Notes: a model not told the origin generated them from the letters alone. A stretch of 64,000 nucleotides of DNA from Bubalus kerabau (GCF_029407905.1 NC_073642.1:9300001-9364000); one strand, 5' to 3'. Positions 31,731 to 43,745 are shown, counted from the stretch's first letter. Made by a program: numbers and translations.

Positions 31731-31892
31731 ATCAGGAATTATCAACCACTTGAGACAAAGATCCTGACATGCAACTGGCCCTAGCAGAGGCAGTGTGTTA
31801 GTTGCTCAGTCATGTCCAACTCTGTGAGCCCATGGACTGTAGCCCACCAGACTCCTCTGTCCATGGAATTCTTCAGGCAAGAATACTGGAGA

Positions 31893-33483
31893 GGCTTCAG
31901 TTCAGTTCAGTTGCTCAGTCGTGTCTGACTCTTTGCGACCCCATGAATCTCAGCACACCAGGCCTCCCTGTCCATCACCAACTGCCAGAGTCTACCCAAA
32001 CCCATGTCCATTGAGTCAGTGATGCCATCCAACCATCTTGTCCTCTGTTGTCCCCTTCTCCTCCTGCCCACAATCTTTCCCAACATCAGGGTCTTTTCAA
32101 ATGAGTCAGCTCTTCGCATAAGGTGGCCAAAGTACTGGAGTTTCAGCTTTAGCATCATTCCTTCCAAAGAAATCTCAGGGCTGATCTCCTTCAGAATGAC
32201 TGGTTGGATCTCCTTGCAGTCCAAGGGACTCTCAAGAGTCTTCTCCAACACCACAGTTCAAAAGCATCAATTCTTTGGCACTCAGCTTTCTTTATAATCC
32301 AACTCTCACATCTATACATGGCAACTGGAAAAACCATAGCCTTGACTAGACAGACCTTTGTTGGCGAAGTAATGTCTCTGCTTTTTAATATGCTATCTAG
32401 GTTGGTCATAACTTTCCTTCCAAGGAGTAAGCGTCTTTTAATTTCAAGGCTGCAATCACCATCTGCAGTGATTTTGGAGCCCAAAAAATAAAGTCAGCCA
32501 CTGTTTCCCCATCTATTTGCCATGAAGTGATGGGACTGGATGCCATGATTGTTTTCTGAATGTTGAGCTTTAAGCCAACTTTTTCACTCTCTGCTTTCAC
32601 TTTCATCAAGAGGCTCTTTTGTTCCTCTTCACTTTCTGCCATAAGGGTGGTGTCATCTGCATATCTGAGGTTATTGGTATTTCTCCTGGCAATCTTGATT
32701 CCAGCTTGTGCTTCATCCAATCCAACATTTTTCAGGTTGTACTCTGCATATAAGTTAAATAAGCAAGGTGACAATATACAGCCTTGACGTACTCCTTTTC
32801 CTATTTGGAACCAGCCTGTTGTTCCATGTCTAGTTCTAACTGTTGCTTCCTGGCATGCATACAGGTTTCTCAAGAGGCAGGTCAGATGGTCTGGGATTCC
32901 CATCTCTTTTGGAATTTTCCACAGTTTGTTGTGATCCACACAGTCAAAGGCTTTGGCATAGTCAATAAACCAGAAATAGATGTTTTTTTCTGGAACTCTC
33001 CTGCTTTTTCAATGATCCAGTGGATGTTGGCAATTTGATCTCTGGTTCCTCTGCCTTTTCTAAAACCAGCTTGAACATCTGGAAGTTCATGGTTCATGTA
33101 TTGCTGAAGCGTGGCTTGGAGAATTTTGAGCATTACTGTCCTAGCGTGTGAGATGAGTGCAATTGTGCGGTAGTTTGAGCATTCTTTGGCATTGCCTTTC
33201 TTTGGGATCTGAATGAAAACTGACCTTTTCCAGTCATTTGGCCACTGCTGAGTTTTCCAAATTTGCTGACGTATTGAGTGCAGCACTTTCACAGCATCAC
33301 CTTTTAGGATTTGAAATAGCTCAACTGGAATTCCATCACCTTCACTAGCTTTGTTTGTAGTGATGCTTCCTAAGGCCCACTTGACTTCACGTTCCAGGAT
33401 GTCTGACTCTAGGTGAGTGTGAGTGATCACACCATCATGATTATCTGGGTCATGAAGATCTTTTTTGTACGGTTCTTCTGTGT
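31893..33483 (-). mobile_element. BovB LINE, 5'-truncated, antisense, nested in Bov-tA
   Basis: The tail (TTCAGTTCAGTTCAG) begins at about 31893. The 5' truncation is at about 33483, within the region between endonuclease and RT (complement of GAAGAACCGTACAAAAAAGATC). It contains the whole RT and C-terminal domains. It joined the SINE with loss of target bases rather than a clean duplication. Confidence 0.93.
31907..33430 (-). pseudogene. BovB reverse transcriptase remnant
   Basis: Minus-strand frames 32882-33430 (PIPKKG-like, QAGFRKGRGTRDQ), 32406-32939 (VRQGCILSPCLFN; YADD, complement at 32652-32663), 32191-32484 and 31907-32254 (C-terminal domain) read one BovB ORF across frame breaks. 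The shifts are near 32940 (an extra base in a T-run, complement of AAAAAACA), near 32470 and near 32210. Truncation removes the endonuclease, and the RT catalytic box is intact at sequence level. Confidence 0.9.
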
Positions 33484-33574
33484 GATCTTCGCCAAACAGG
33501 AATCAAAACCAGATCTCCCACATTGCAGGCAGATTCTTTACTGTTTGAGCCACCAGAAAACCCAGCAGAGGCAG

Positions 33575-34373
33575 AGCAGCTGACACTGGATATCACCAGG
33601 TGACCACATCTTCCCAGAGTGAGTTTGGTTCCATCTGGCTCACCAAGGCATAAGGTGACAGTGGTGTGTGTGGGAGTGGGACCAAGAAAGCTTCACGAGC
33701 AGGTGGCCCAGGTTCTCAGACCAACCGGCACCACCAGTCCTCTGCATCTCCATCAGCTCAGACTCATGGCTGCAAGGGGGGCTCCTCAGGACCAGCTAAT
33801 GGAAGAAGTAGATGTTGAGCTCAGTTCTCCAATAGCTGGGCTTGCTATGAGCGTGCAATATGAGGCATCCCACTTTGGGATGAGCCTGCAAGACAGCAGT
33901 GAGGGAGGTCCATCCAGTGGGCAAGTCTTGTCTGCTGCCCCTGAAGCTTCCTAACTAGAGGATTTCCCCATAAAACCTTATAGGTAAGAACTGAATCATA
34001 TGGGCCCTCCACTCTAACTACAGTGGAGGTTGAGAATCTGGTTGTCTGACAAAGGAGAACGGTGTTGCCATCCTAAGCAGAATCTACGTGACTCATGACA
34101 TTGGTAGAGCACACAGTCCCGATACAAAGCCAGAATTCAGACGGCACAGAGTGAGGTGAAGGGGGAACAGCTGTTAGGCAGGCGAGCACCAGGGTCTGCT
34201 GCAGAGGCACCCATGGGATACTCAAAGAATGGATGATAATTATTTTATGAGGTTCCTCTTCTTTTCTCCTGCTTCCAAGCTTCCTGATTCCACTTCCAAA
34301 GTACTGTGTCATTCATAATGTTGTATTGTGTTAATTACATCCTTAAATAGTGGACAGTGCACTACTGAGTTCC
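33575..34373. other. Unassigned, one unexplained 111-codon frame
   Basis: 33619-33954 (plus) is open for 111 codons with an unbiased composition and no domain I recognise. It lacks promoter or splice evidence. Nothing else is recognised. Confidence 0.35.
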
Positions 34374-34385
34374 TATTATCTCTTG

Positions 34386-34593
34386 AAAACATATGACTCA
34401 GATGGTAAAGCGAGCACCTACAATGCAGAAGAGCTGGGTTCAGTCCCTGGGTTGGGAAAATTCCCTGGAGAAGGGAATGGCAACCCACTCCAGTATTCTT
34501 TCCAGGGAAGGCCCATGAGCAGAGGAGCCTGGTAGGCTATAATCCATGGGGTTGCAAAGAGTCAAACACAACTAAGCAGTTAACACACACACA
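34386..34593 (+). mobile_element. Bov-tA SINE with TSD
   Basis: Sense copy with a shortened head (starts ATGACTCAGATGG). The 12 bp TSD is TATTATCTCTTG (34374-34385) and TATCATCTCTTG (34594-34605), one mismatch. The tail is an ACACAC run. Confidence 0.92.
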
Positions 34594-34659
34594 TATCATC
34601 TCTTGCAGAAGCAGGAATCCTGAGAGACTGTGGCTGTGTGTGCATGTGTAGGTAGGTGT

Positions 34660-37434
34660 TTTATCAAAGTGAACATCAACATTTTAGGAATCAGTGAACT
34701 AAAATGGACTGGAATGGGTGAATTTAACTCAGATGACCATTGTATCTACTACTGTAGGCAAGAATCCCTTAGAAAATGGAGTAGCCATTATAGTCAACAA
34801 AACAGTCCAAAATGCAGTACTTGGATGCCATCTCAAAAACAACAGAATGATCTCTGTTTGTTTCCAAGGCAAACCATTCAAAATCACAGTAATCCAAATC
34901 TATGCCCTGACCAGTAATGCTGAAGAAGCTGAAGTTGAACAGCTCTATGAAGACCTACAAGACCTTCTAGGACTAACATCCCAAAAAGATATCCTTTACA
35001 TTATAGGGGACTGGAATGCAAAAGTAGGAAGTGAAGAAACACCTGGAGTAACAGACACATTTAGCCTTTGAGTACAGAATGAAGCAAGGCAAAGGCTAAT
35101 AGACTTTTGCCAAAACAACATATTGGTCATAGCAAACACCCTCTTCCAACAACACAATAGAAGACTCTACACATGGACATCATCAGATGGTCAATACTGA
35201 AATCAGATTGATTACATTCTTTGCAGGCAAAGATGGAGAAGCTCTATACAGTCAGCAAAAACAAGACTGGGAGCTGACTGTGGCTCAGATCATGAACTCC
35301 TTATTGCCAAATTCAGACTTAAATTGAAGAAAGTAGGGAAAACTACTAGACCATTCAGGTTTGACCTAAATCAAATCCCTTATGATTATACAGTGCAAGT
35401 GACAAGTAGCTTCAAGGGATTAGATCTGATAGATGGAGTGCCTGAAGAACTATAGATGGAGGTTCATGACATTGTACAGGAGGCAGTGATCAAGACCATC
35501 CCCAAGAAAAAGAAATGCAAGAAGGCAAAATGGTTGTGTGAAGAGGCCTTACAAATAGCTGTGAAAAGAAGAGAAGTGAAAGGCAAAGGAGAAAAGGAAA
35601 GACATACCCATTTGAATGCAGAGTTCCAAAGAATAACACGGAGAGATAAGAAAGTCTTCCTCAGTAATCAATGCAAAGAAATAGAGAAAAACAATAGAAT
35701 GGGAAAAACTAGAGATCTCTTCAAGAAAATTAGAGATACCAAGGGAACATTTCATTTAAAGATAGGCTCAATAAAGGACAGAAATGGTATGGACATGACA
35801 AAAGCAGAAGATATTAAGAAGAGGTGGCAAGAATACACAGAAGAACTGAACAAAAAAGATCTTCACAACTCAGATAATCATGATGATGTGATCACTCACA
35901 CTCACCTAGAAGCAGACATCCTGGAATGTGAAGTCAAGTGGGCATTAGGAAACATCATTTCAAACAAAGCTAGAGGTAATGGAATTCCAGTTGAGCTATT
36001 TCAAATCCTAAAAGATGATGCTGTGAAGGTGCTGCACTCAATACGTCAGCAAATTTGGAAAACTCAGCAGTGGCCACAGGACTGGAAAAGGTCAGTTTTC
36101 ATTCCAATCCTAAAGAAAGGCGATGCAAAAGAATGTTTAAGCTACAGCATAATTGCACTCATCTCACACACTAGTAAAGTAATGCTCAAAATTCTCCAAG
36201 CCAGGCTTCAGCAATATGTGAACCATGAACTTCCAGATATTCAAGCTGGTTTTAGAAAAGGCAGAGGAACCAGAGATCAAATTGCCAACATCCGCTGGAT
36301 CATCAAAAAAGCAGGAGAGTTCCAGAAAAAAACATCTATTTCTGGTTTATTGACTGTGCCAAAGCCTTTGACTGTGTGGATCACAATAAACTGTGGAAAA
36401 TTCTGAAAGAGATGGGAATCCCAGACCACCTGACCTGCCTCTTGAGAAATCTGTTTCCAGGTCAGGAAGCAACAGTTAGAACTGGACATGGAACAACAGA
36501 CTGGTTCCAAATACGAAAAGGAGTCCGTCAAGGCTGCATATTGTCACCCTGCTTATTTAACTTCTATGCAGAGTACATCATAAGAAATGCTGGGCTGGAA
36601 GAAACACAAGCTGGAATCAAGATTGTCAGGAGAAATATCAATAACCTCAGATATGCAGATGACACCACCCTTATGGCAGAAAGTGAAGAGGAACTAAAAA
36701 GCCTCTTGATGAAGGTGAAAGAGGAGAGTGAAAAAGTTGGCTTAAAGCTCAACATTCAGAAAACTAAAATCATGGCATCTGGTCCCATCACTTCATGGGA
36801 AATGGATGGGGAAACAGTGGAAATAGTGTCAGACTTTAATTTTGGGGGCTCCAAAATCACTGCAGATGGTGATTGCAGCCATGAAATTAAAAGACACTTA
36901 TTCCTTGGAAGGAAAAGCAAAACATTACATTGAAAAGCAGAGACATTACTTTGCTGACAAAGGTCCATCTAGTCAAGGCTATGGTTTTTCCAGTGGTCAT
37001 GTACAGATGCGAGAGTTGGACTGTGAAGAAAGCTGAGCACCGAAGAATTGATGCTTTTGATCTGTGGTGTTGGAGAAGACTCTCGAGAGTCCCTTGGACT
37101 GCAAGGAGATCCAACCAGTCCATCCTAAAGGAAATCAGTCCTGAACATTCATTGGAAGGACTGATACTGAGGCTGAAACTCCAATACTTTGGCCACCTGA
37201 TGCCAAGAGCTGACTCATTTGAAAAGACCCTGATGCTGGGAAAGATTGAAGGCAGGAAGAAAAGGGGACAACAGAGGATGAGATGGCTGGATGGCATCAC
37301 CAACTCAATGGACATGAATTTGAGTATACTCTGAGAGTTGGTGATGGACAGAGAAGCCTGGCGTGCTGCGATTCATGGGGTTGCAAAGAGTCAGACATGA
37401 CTGAGTGACTGAAATGAACTGAACTGAACTGAAC
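34660..37434 (+). mobile_element. BovB LINE, 2.8 kb, 5'-truncated
   Basis: Sense element from the middle of the endonuclease (AAGTGAACATCAACATTTTAGG) to a GAACT-repeat tail (ACTGAACTGAACTGAAC, about 37418-37434). It sits about 70 bp right of a Bov-tA. A rearranged patch at about 36911-36930 replaces the usual GTTATGACCAACC block with unrelated A/C-rich sequence. Confidence 0.93.
34664..37334 (+). pseudogene. BovB endonuclease-reverse transcriptase remnant
   Basis: Frames 34630-34917 and 34718-35071 carry endonuclease motifs (ISELKWTGMG, GDWNAKVG) across a one-base register change near 34775. 35456-36406 carries the inter-domain and RT fingers (IPVELFQILK, QAGFRKGRGTRDQ). 36376-36933 carries RT palm (VRQGCILSPCLFN; YADD at 36652-36663). 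36930-37334 carries the C-terminal domain. A one-base gain in an A-run near 36328 shifts frame at the DxAKxFD box, as it does in the copy at 32940. The endonuclease N-terminus is absent. Confidence 0.9.
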
Positions 37435-37714
37435 TATTGGGCTGCATCGTGACTGATTACTTGAAAGGCATATTGATACTGATATACTCTAATATGTGTG
37501 GGGCAGGAAAATAATAATTTCATGGATGAGACTGTCCTACCTCTTTGCCCCAGATCAATGCAATCATTTTTCTTCTAGTTGTAATCCTCCCCAGAGCCAT
37601 CCTGCTCCACTGCATAGAATCTGTTCTGCTCTGTCTGAGGTCACACACCCTCAGGACTGGCATCCATACTGCGTTCTTACCATTTGCAGCCTGATGCACT
37701 GGCTGCTGCAGACA

Positions 37715-37985
37715 CCCCTGGACTGGGAGTCAAAAGACCCCACAACCAAAGTCATTTCACCTTTCTGGGCTACAGTTGCATCCTCACACCCTGAAAACCA
37801 GGTTGGAGGTGAGTAGGTGGACCAGTTGTGGATGCTGTGATGTCTCATAACTACCTAGTATCCATAACTACCCTGTCTGATTCTCCTTAGGATCCTAGTC
37901 ACTTTGGTCAGACGTCTTGACCATAAACCTCTGTAGCATCTCACATGCAGTAGGTCCTCAGTAAACGCTGATTGACTGATTACTG
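37715..37985 (+). mobile_element. MIR SINE relic
   Basis: Sense: GGACTGGGAGTCAAAAGACCCC, AAGTCATTTCACCTTTCTGGGC, then the terminal ATGCAGTAGGTCCTCAGTAAACGCTG. The central tRNA-like region is partly deleted. Confidence 0.55.
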
Positions 37986-38019
37986 TTAGTTTCTCTTCAG
38001 GTAGCTAAGAGGAGTGCTG

Positions 38020-38207
38020 TGTAATGCTTAGTCACTCAGTCATGCCTGACTCTTTGCGACCCCATGGACTGTAGCCACCAGGATCCTCTGTACATGGGAT
38101 TCTCCAGGCCCTCCTCCAGGGAATCTTCCCCACCCAGGGATCAAACTTGAGTCTCTTGTGTTTCCTGCATTGCAGGCAGATTCCTTACCCATTTGGGAAG
38201 CCCCAGA
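38020..38207 (-). mobile_element. Bov-tA SINE with internal deletion
   Basis: Antisense copy in which the middle AAGAATACTGGAGTGGGTTGCC block is missing (CTCCAGGCCCTCCTCCAGGG). The head end is TTTGGGAAGCCCC. A degenerate flanking repeat (AGCTAAGAGGAG / AGATAAGAAGAG) may be the TSD. Confidence 0.9.
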
Positions 38208-40905
38208 TAAGAAGAGATGATCCTTTAAATGGATAAAATGGGATGATTTTAGAGCTGCTTTCTCAAATTCATCCTGGCTGTGTTGCTCACTGATTTTGCA
38301 ACCTTGGGCAGGAAACTTCACTTCAGAGAACTCCACATCAGATGACAAATACCTCCTAGATTGGATGGGAATATCCTTGCTCAGAGGCAGGTGGGCGCTC
38401 ATCATCTTTGAGTCCACAGCTCCTGCCTCTGACCCCGTCTGGACACTTCTCACACGACAAAGTTGAACTCACCCAGAGCCCTTGAGGGCAGGCACCAGGG
38501 CTTACTTGTCCCTGGTGGCTGTATCCACCTGGGACAGCTGGTCGACCTTAGTTGTCCCACAGAGCATTTGGCCTCTTTGCCTTTCTTCTTCCCCATAGTA
38601 CTCTAGTGCTCCCTCCAAAGCCCATTCTCTGACCAGGTTGAGAATTCCCACGTCTCCTTCACCCTCTTTATCTAAAATTGTAGACTCAGCAAGTCCCTGT
38701 GTTCATTTCACTTGATGAAAGTCCAAAACAGGGACCAACACATGGGAGAGAGAACTTTCATGAGGCAAATGTCTGTGCTTGATTTAGACTCAGCTGGGTT
38801 AACACACCATCACCTGGATGAAAATTTTTTTAAAAAAACTTGAGGTTTAAAAGAAGTTATTTCAAGATACCAAGACATTACTTCCACTGGAGGCAGCCAG
38901 AGTGTGAGTGAGTTTTCCAGGGCTCAGATGCTTTCGACCCTTAGCTCAAAGACCATGGTTAGAGTCACTCGTGGTCTTGTTTCCTCCAACCTCAAATTCT
39001 CCACTCACCTTTTCTAAGACCTACTTCCCTGCCCTTTAATCATTTTTATTGCTTTTCCCTGGATCATCTCTAGTTCTTGACATCTCTCTTAAGATGCAGA
39101 GGCCTCGAACTGGGTAAAGAATGCTAATGAGGAAGCGAGCGATGTGGAATCCATTAGGAGGATTAGTTCCTGGGCTTCCACGTGCTGCTCATTCATCTCA
39201 GCTTTAAAAGTCGTGTCCAGGAGGCTCACTCGCCTCCAGACCTGTGGTCCTCAATGACCCAGAGCTTTCACCGCTGCTCTGCTCCTGTGTCTTCTGAAGC
39301 TCAACCCTCCTGGGTTTAAGGCTCTTGCTCCCAATCAGTCTGCCTTGTATTGTGTACATCTGCTTTGGGTAAAGACTCTTTTTAAAAGATTTGCCTGGAA
39401 TTTAATCTCACTTAATCTGCAAACTTCCCATTGCTTCATCAGACCCAGCAGGAAAGGTACTCACAGAAGCCCTGTGCCTCATGTGGTGGCCTGAAGATGC
39501 AGCACATGCTGCTGGGAGCTCCTGGCTCTGAACAGGCTGTGCGGCTACTGGGCTGACCTGGACCTGTGCCAGGTGAGGTGCCTCACCCCACACATACTCT
39601 GAGTTGCTGTTGCAGGAATGGTGTTTCATCAGTTCAGGCAGCAAAACCCAGCCGTTTCTGTGACCACATGGCTGGTCTGAAACTGGCTGCTGTGATTTGT
39701 GAAAAATAAGTGGTAAAAGTCTGCCCTTGGTATTTTCTTATTCTAGCCTTGGATGAAAGCTGAAAACATGGTTTTAAGTTGTAAATAAGGGAAGGCCTGT
39801 GTGTGTGGGTGAGGTGGGGATTCCACTTCATCTAATATACAGAGTTCTTTGGCATGTAAGCCAAAGATGCTGCTTAGGGAAAGCAGACACTGACTGAAGA
39901 GGGAGCCCTCCTGAACGGTTCTCTCAGGGGCTGGGGAATGGTCAGGTCAAGGATGAGTCTTACCAAGTCAAGCTGATTGGAGGCAGAGACTGAGCTTAGG
40001 CTCAGGGCATGACAACTCAGTCCTGAACAACACCTCTGGCCTCCTGCCACCTATGGGCCTTACAGTCTTTTCATCTATTTTTTTTTTTTTTTGTAAGGAT
40101 AGGATATGCTTTACCTGCATATCTCTCAAGGTTGTTATGAGGATAAGGCAAGACAGAGATCTTATAGGGCTGTGTCCATGTCAAAGAATTCTACACTAGG
40201 GAGCAAAGCTTATATACCCATTCACATTAAGTTTGGTGGCACAAAACCTCTAAATAAAAAGGGCTTAAATATAATGCAAATGTCTCCTTCTCATGTAAAA
40301 GTGCATAGGTATGTGTTCCTGGACAGGTTAAGCTTCCCAGACTACTTCCAGTTTGGCTACATGTGGCTTCATCCTCATTGTCCAAGGTGGCTCCTGGGGC
40401 TCCAGCCATCACATCATGATTCCAGATGGTAAGATGATGGGAGGAGAGAAAGGAGAGAGTGGGTCTTTCTCATGAAAAGACTTCTTGGGAGTTTCACAGA
40501 AAACCTGTTTTCATCTTGTTGATTAGGACTTGGTCATCTGTCACACCTCATAGTGAGAATGACAAGAGAGGGGCATTTTGTCTGGACAGCATTCTGTCCA
40601 ACTAGACATTGCGGTCCAGGGAGAAGAGGAGGATGGAGAAGCTAGTAGGATCTACCACAGATTATATCTTCTTAATAAAAGTTAAAGCCTAATTAATACC
40701 CTTCATCTGGGCCTTTCAGGCCCATTTCACCTCCATGGGTAGAGCACATGACCCCCTCTGACTAGGTTTTCTCATCTCTGAAACAAGGGAATTCCCACAC
40801 TTCAACCATTCATAGAACACTTGCATGGTGTGGCTGTGCTCCTGTTTGGACACGTATCCCTTGCCAGGGCTGGTGTCTACAGGTCACCCCCTGATTTGTT
40901 CTCTT

Positions 40906-41034
40906 CCAGTGGACTTGTTTTGAATTTCTGTTTATTTTGGAAAGAAAACTTTGTATCATTCCCACAACTGGAAAACTATTGTTATTTGCCATGAAGAGAA
41001 AATAGTATTTTAAAAAACAAGTAAGATAAAAACA
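40906..41034. repeat. 129 bp direct duplication, copy 1
   Basis: From CCAGTGGACTTGTTTTGAAT to GTAAGATAAAAACA. It recurs at 42312-42441 in the same orientation with only a few mismatches. It does not resemble any transposon family I know. Confidence 0.92.
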
Positions 41035-42311
41035 AGGAAGTATGACAGCTTCCAGGGCTCAGACCTGAGGCCCTGTCCCTGCTGGTTGAAAAGAACCATC
41101 AGTATGTGGTGGGGAGTGTTAGAGAAACTGTACCTCCAAGCTGGAACTTTCTTCTTGCCCTAATGAGAAGGATTGAAAACTTCTTCTCTGTGTGATTTAA
41201 TTTCTCTTGGTGTCACCTGAGATCATCTCACTTTCCCTAGTGATATGGGCTCCATCCTTTAGGAGACATTCTATTCTACGATTCCTAAGTTTCTTTCTCT
41301 TGCACTGAGAGTTTTTAAAAGACATGTTCCCTCAAGCCAATGGGTCCAAGTACTGCTGTGCAGCCTCGGGGATTTTCCAAGGGAACTCAGGTCTCTGGGG
41401 TTGACCTAAGGTTCAGAGACCTAGGTGATGCCTTGAAGTTATCCTAACGTGACATTCGATGCCATCAGAGGCCAGGTGGGGCCTGGGCTCAGCCCAGGGC
41501 AGCCAGGAGGCCAGGTGTGGAGGGGTTCTGCTAACTGCATGACCTGTTTGCATCGGACTTGTAGCCTAAAGGGCAGGAAGAGGGCTCAGTTTGAAGGATA
41601 GGGGCTTCCTCTGAAGGTGGAAGACCCCAGTGGCTGCTACTGCTGCAGGAAAAAACCATGCAGACCCTGGACTGCTGCCCCATCCCAGTGACTTTCCCTG
41701 TGTGGCCCCTGACAGAAGTCTCCAAACCTTGGAAAAACTGGAGTAAAGATGAGAAACGTGTAAAGGAAGCTGGCTCTGTTTTTCTCACAGCACATTTCAA
41801 AGAGCCCTGGGAGCCAGGGAATATCTTAATGGAGAGTCTATTTGGACAGTTTTCTTAAATTTTATCTTCTGAGGCTTCTTTTAACTTGTGTTGGGGAAAT
41901 GGCTTGATCTTTTATAGTAAAGGTAGCTGGTGGTCCCTGTCAACTTCAGTAGAATGGGAGGGTCCCAAAGGCCTTGGGCAAGGCTGTCTACCACTGGTTA
42001 AAACTTGAGCTACCAACAAACCCAGATGCAGATCCAGGAGTCCTTTGAACTTGGGGCCTAGTGTGACGGCTTAGCTGTCAGGGTCTAGGGGAAATCTCAC
42101 TGGGATTCCTCCTTTGTGTATGTGGGGCTTTGGAACACTGTGTTCCTGAGGGGGAGAGTGATGATGGGGTGACAGTGGGAAGGTTGGGGCGACAGGCATT
42201 GAGGTGCAGCTGAGGACACTGCCTTATGGCACGTGAGACATGACATCTGAGTGAAGGTGAGGCGGATCACTGTGAGTGGACAGGATCGGATTTGGGAGGA
42301 TCCATGTGGAT

Positions 42312-42441
42312 CCAGTGGACTTGTTTTGAATTTCTGTTAATTTTGGAAAGAAGACTTTGTATCATTCCCACAACTGGAAAACTATTGTTATTTGCCATGA
42401 AGAGAAAGTAAGTATTTAAAAAAACAAGTAAGATAAAAACA
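42312..42441. repeat. 129 bp direct duplication, copy 2
   Basis: Near-identical to 40906-41034. Differences include TTTATT/TTAATT, AAAAC/AAGAC and AATAGTATTTT/GTAAGTATTT. The left border is next to GGATCCATGTGGATCC, which is itself a short direct repeat. Confidence 0.92.
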
Positions 42442-43115
42442 CTGCACTGTCCTGCAGAGGGAAAGGCAGAGAAACTAGAGGAGGGGATGATGGTAGGGGG
42501 AATGGGGCAGAGGCCAGGAGCCTATCTCATCAGAAGAGAAATCTGCACACTTTCCGTGCAGAACACAGAGGCTGGGCCAGCACGGCATGGGCTCTGTGTT
42601 GCTCACAGCCCCCAGAGTTAGGGCCCATGTGTTTGGGAAAGGCTGGGTTAGACAAGGTCCCTTATATAGTCCTCTTCAGCCTTAATTTGCTCATGAGCTC
42701 CCTGGATCTCTAAGGAATAGAGTACACAACTTCAACCACAAAATCTGATATTTTTTTCTCCCCTGGGACAGCTAATAACCAGAGGCAACTGGGATAAAGC
42801 ATTAGGTCACATCTGCAAAGACCCCATTTTACCACTCACTCATAGAAGCATCTGTTGAACACAGCTCAGGGTCAAGACCAGGGATGTTACAAAATAGTTA
42901 TAATCTTTATGCTCAGAAATTCCCATTAGACTGGGAGAAACTGACTTTAAACATCTAAAACCAAGTGAATACATGTAACTGCAGAACCATGTAAAGTTCC
43001 AAGGACATTCAAGGGCAGTTCAGAGGAAGCAGGTCAGCTCTGCCTGCAGGGACCGGGCTGAGATTCAGCAGAGGACCTACCAGGAGTGGGCACGGGGTTT
43101 ACCCAAGAGGAAAGA

Positions 43116-43401
43116 AAGTGAAAGTTATGTCCGACTCTTTGCCACCTCGTGGACTCATGGACTTCTCCAGGCCAGAATACTGGAGTGGGTAGCTTTTCCC
43201 TTCTCCAGGGCATCTTCCCACCCAGAGACTGAACCCAGGTCTCCCACATTACAGGCGGATTCTTTACCAGCTGAGCCTCAGGGGAGCCCAAGAATACTGG
43301 AGTGGGTAGCCTATCCCTTCTCTCTTCCTGATCCAGGAATCGAACCTGGGTCTCCTGCATTGCAGGTGGATTCTTTACCAACTGAGCTATCAGGGAAGCC
43401 C
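43116..43401 (-). mobile_element. Composite Bov-tA with duplicated tRNA-side half
   Basis: Antisense Bov-tA (43116-43289) followed at once by a second copy of its tRNA-side half (43290-43401). That half runs from AAGAATACTGGAGTGGGTAGCC to TATCAGGGAAGCCC. The whole composite is flanked by an 11 bp near-TSD AAGAGGAAAGA (43105-43115) and AAGAAGAAAGA (43402-43412), so it seems to have arrived as one unit. Confidence 0.85.
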
Positions 43402-43745
43402 AAGAAGAAAGAGGGCCTTGGCGAAAGAAAGACAAGTGAACAGCCAACACCCTGGAGGCTGTGTGAGAATTTCAGTGTAGCTAAAGCTCACAGCAATATG
43501 GGGGTGGGGTGGGAGAACACGCTGTGCAGTTACACAGAATCTGCTTCCAGGAGGGCTGAGCGCCATCTGGCAGGTCAGCTGTTTCCCAAATGGACCATAC
43601 CAGCACCTTGAGATGAACAAAAGATATTCAAGGAAAAAAAAAAAAACACCCTTGGGTCAAATGCACTTGAGGAAAACAGGAACTAAGTGCCCATCAACAG
43701 ATGAATGGATAAAGAAGACATGGTTTATATAGACAGTGAAATACT

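Larger units (their letters stand above)
31794..33563 (-). mobile_element. Bov-tA SINE split by BovB, exact TSD
   Basis: Antisense SINE whose left half (31794-31892, to AATACTGGAGAGG) and right half (33484-33563, GATCTTCGCC to AGAAAACCC) are separated by a 1.6 kb BovB. The SINE's own 11 bp TSD AGCAGAGGCAG survives at 31783-31793 and 33564-33574, proving that the two halves are one insertion. About 20 bp of the SINE middle is missing at the BovB junction. Confidence 0.92.
38208..43104. other. 4.9 kb interval poor in recognisable repeats
   Basis: Apart from a possible L2 scrap at 38455-38535 (CCTTGAGGGCAGGCACCAGGG), a T-run at 40078-40093 and the 129 bp duplication, I see no young repeat here, against roughly one per 1-2 kb elsewhere. 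Open frames (39408-39644 minus, 40106-40432 plus, 41531-41800 minus and others) are short with no recognised domain. It may hold unrecognised unique or regulatory sequence. Confidence 0.45.

Noticed and set aside
33619..33954. 111-codon frame as a gene
   Set aside because: No recognisable domain and no transcription signals. It lies between repeat insertions, so it is kept only as unassigned.
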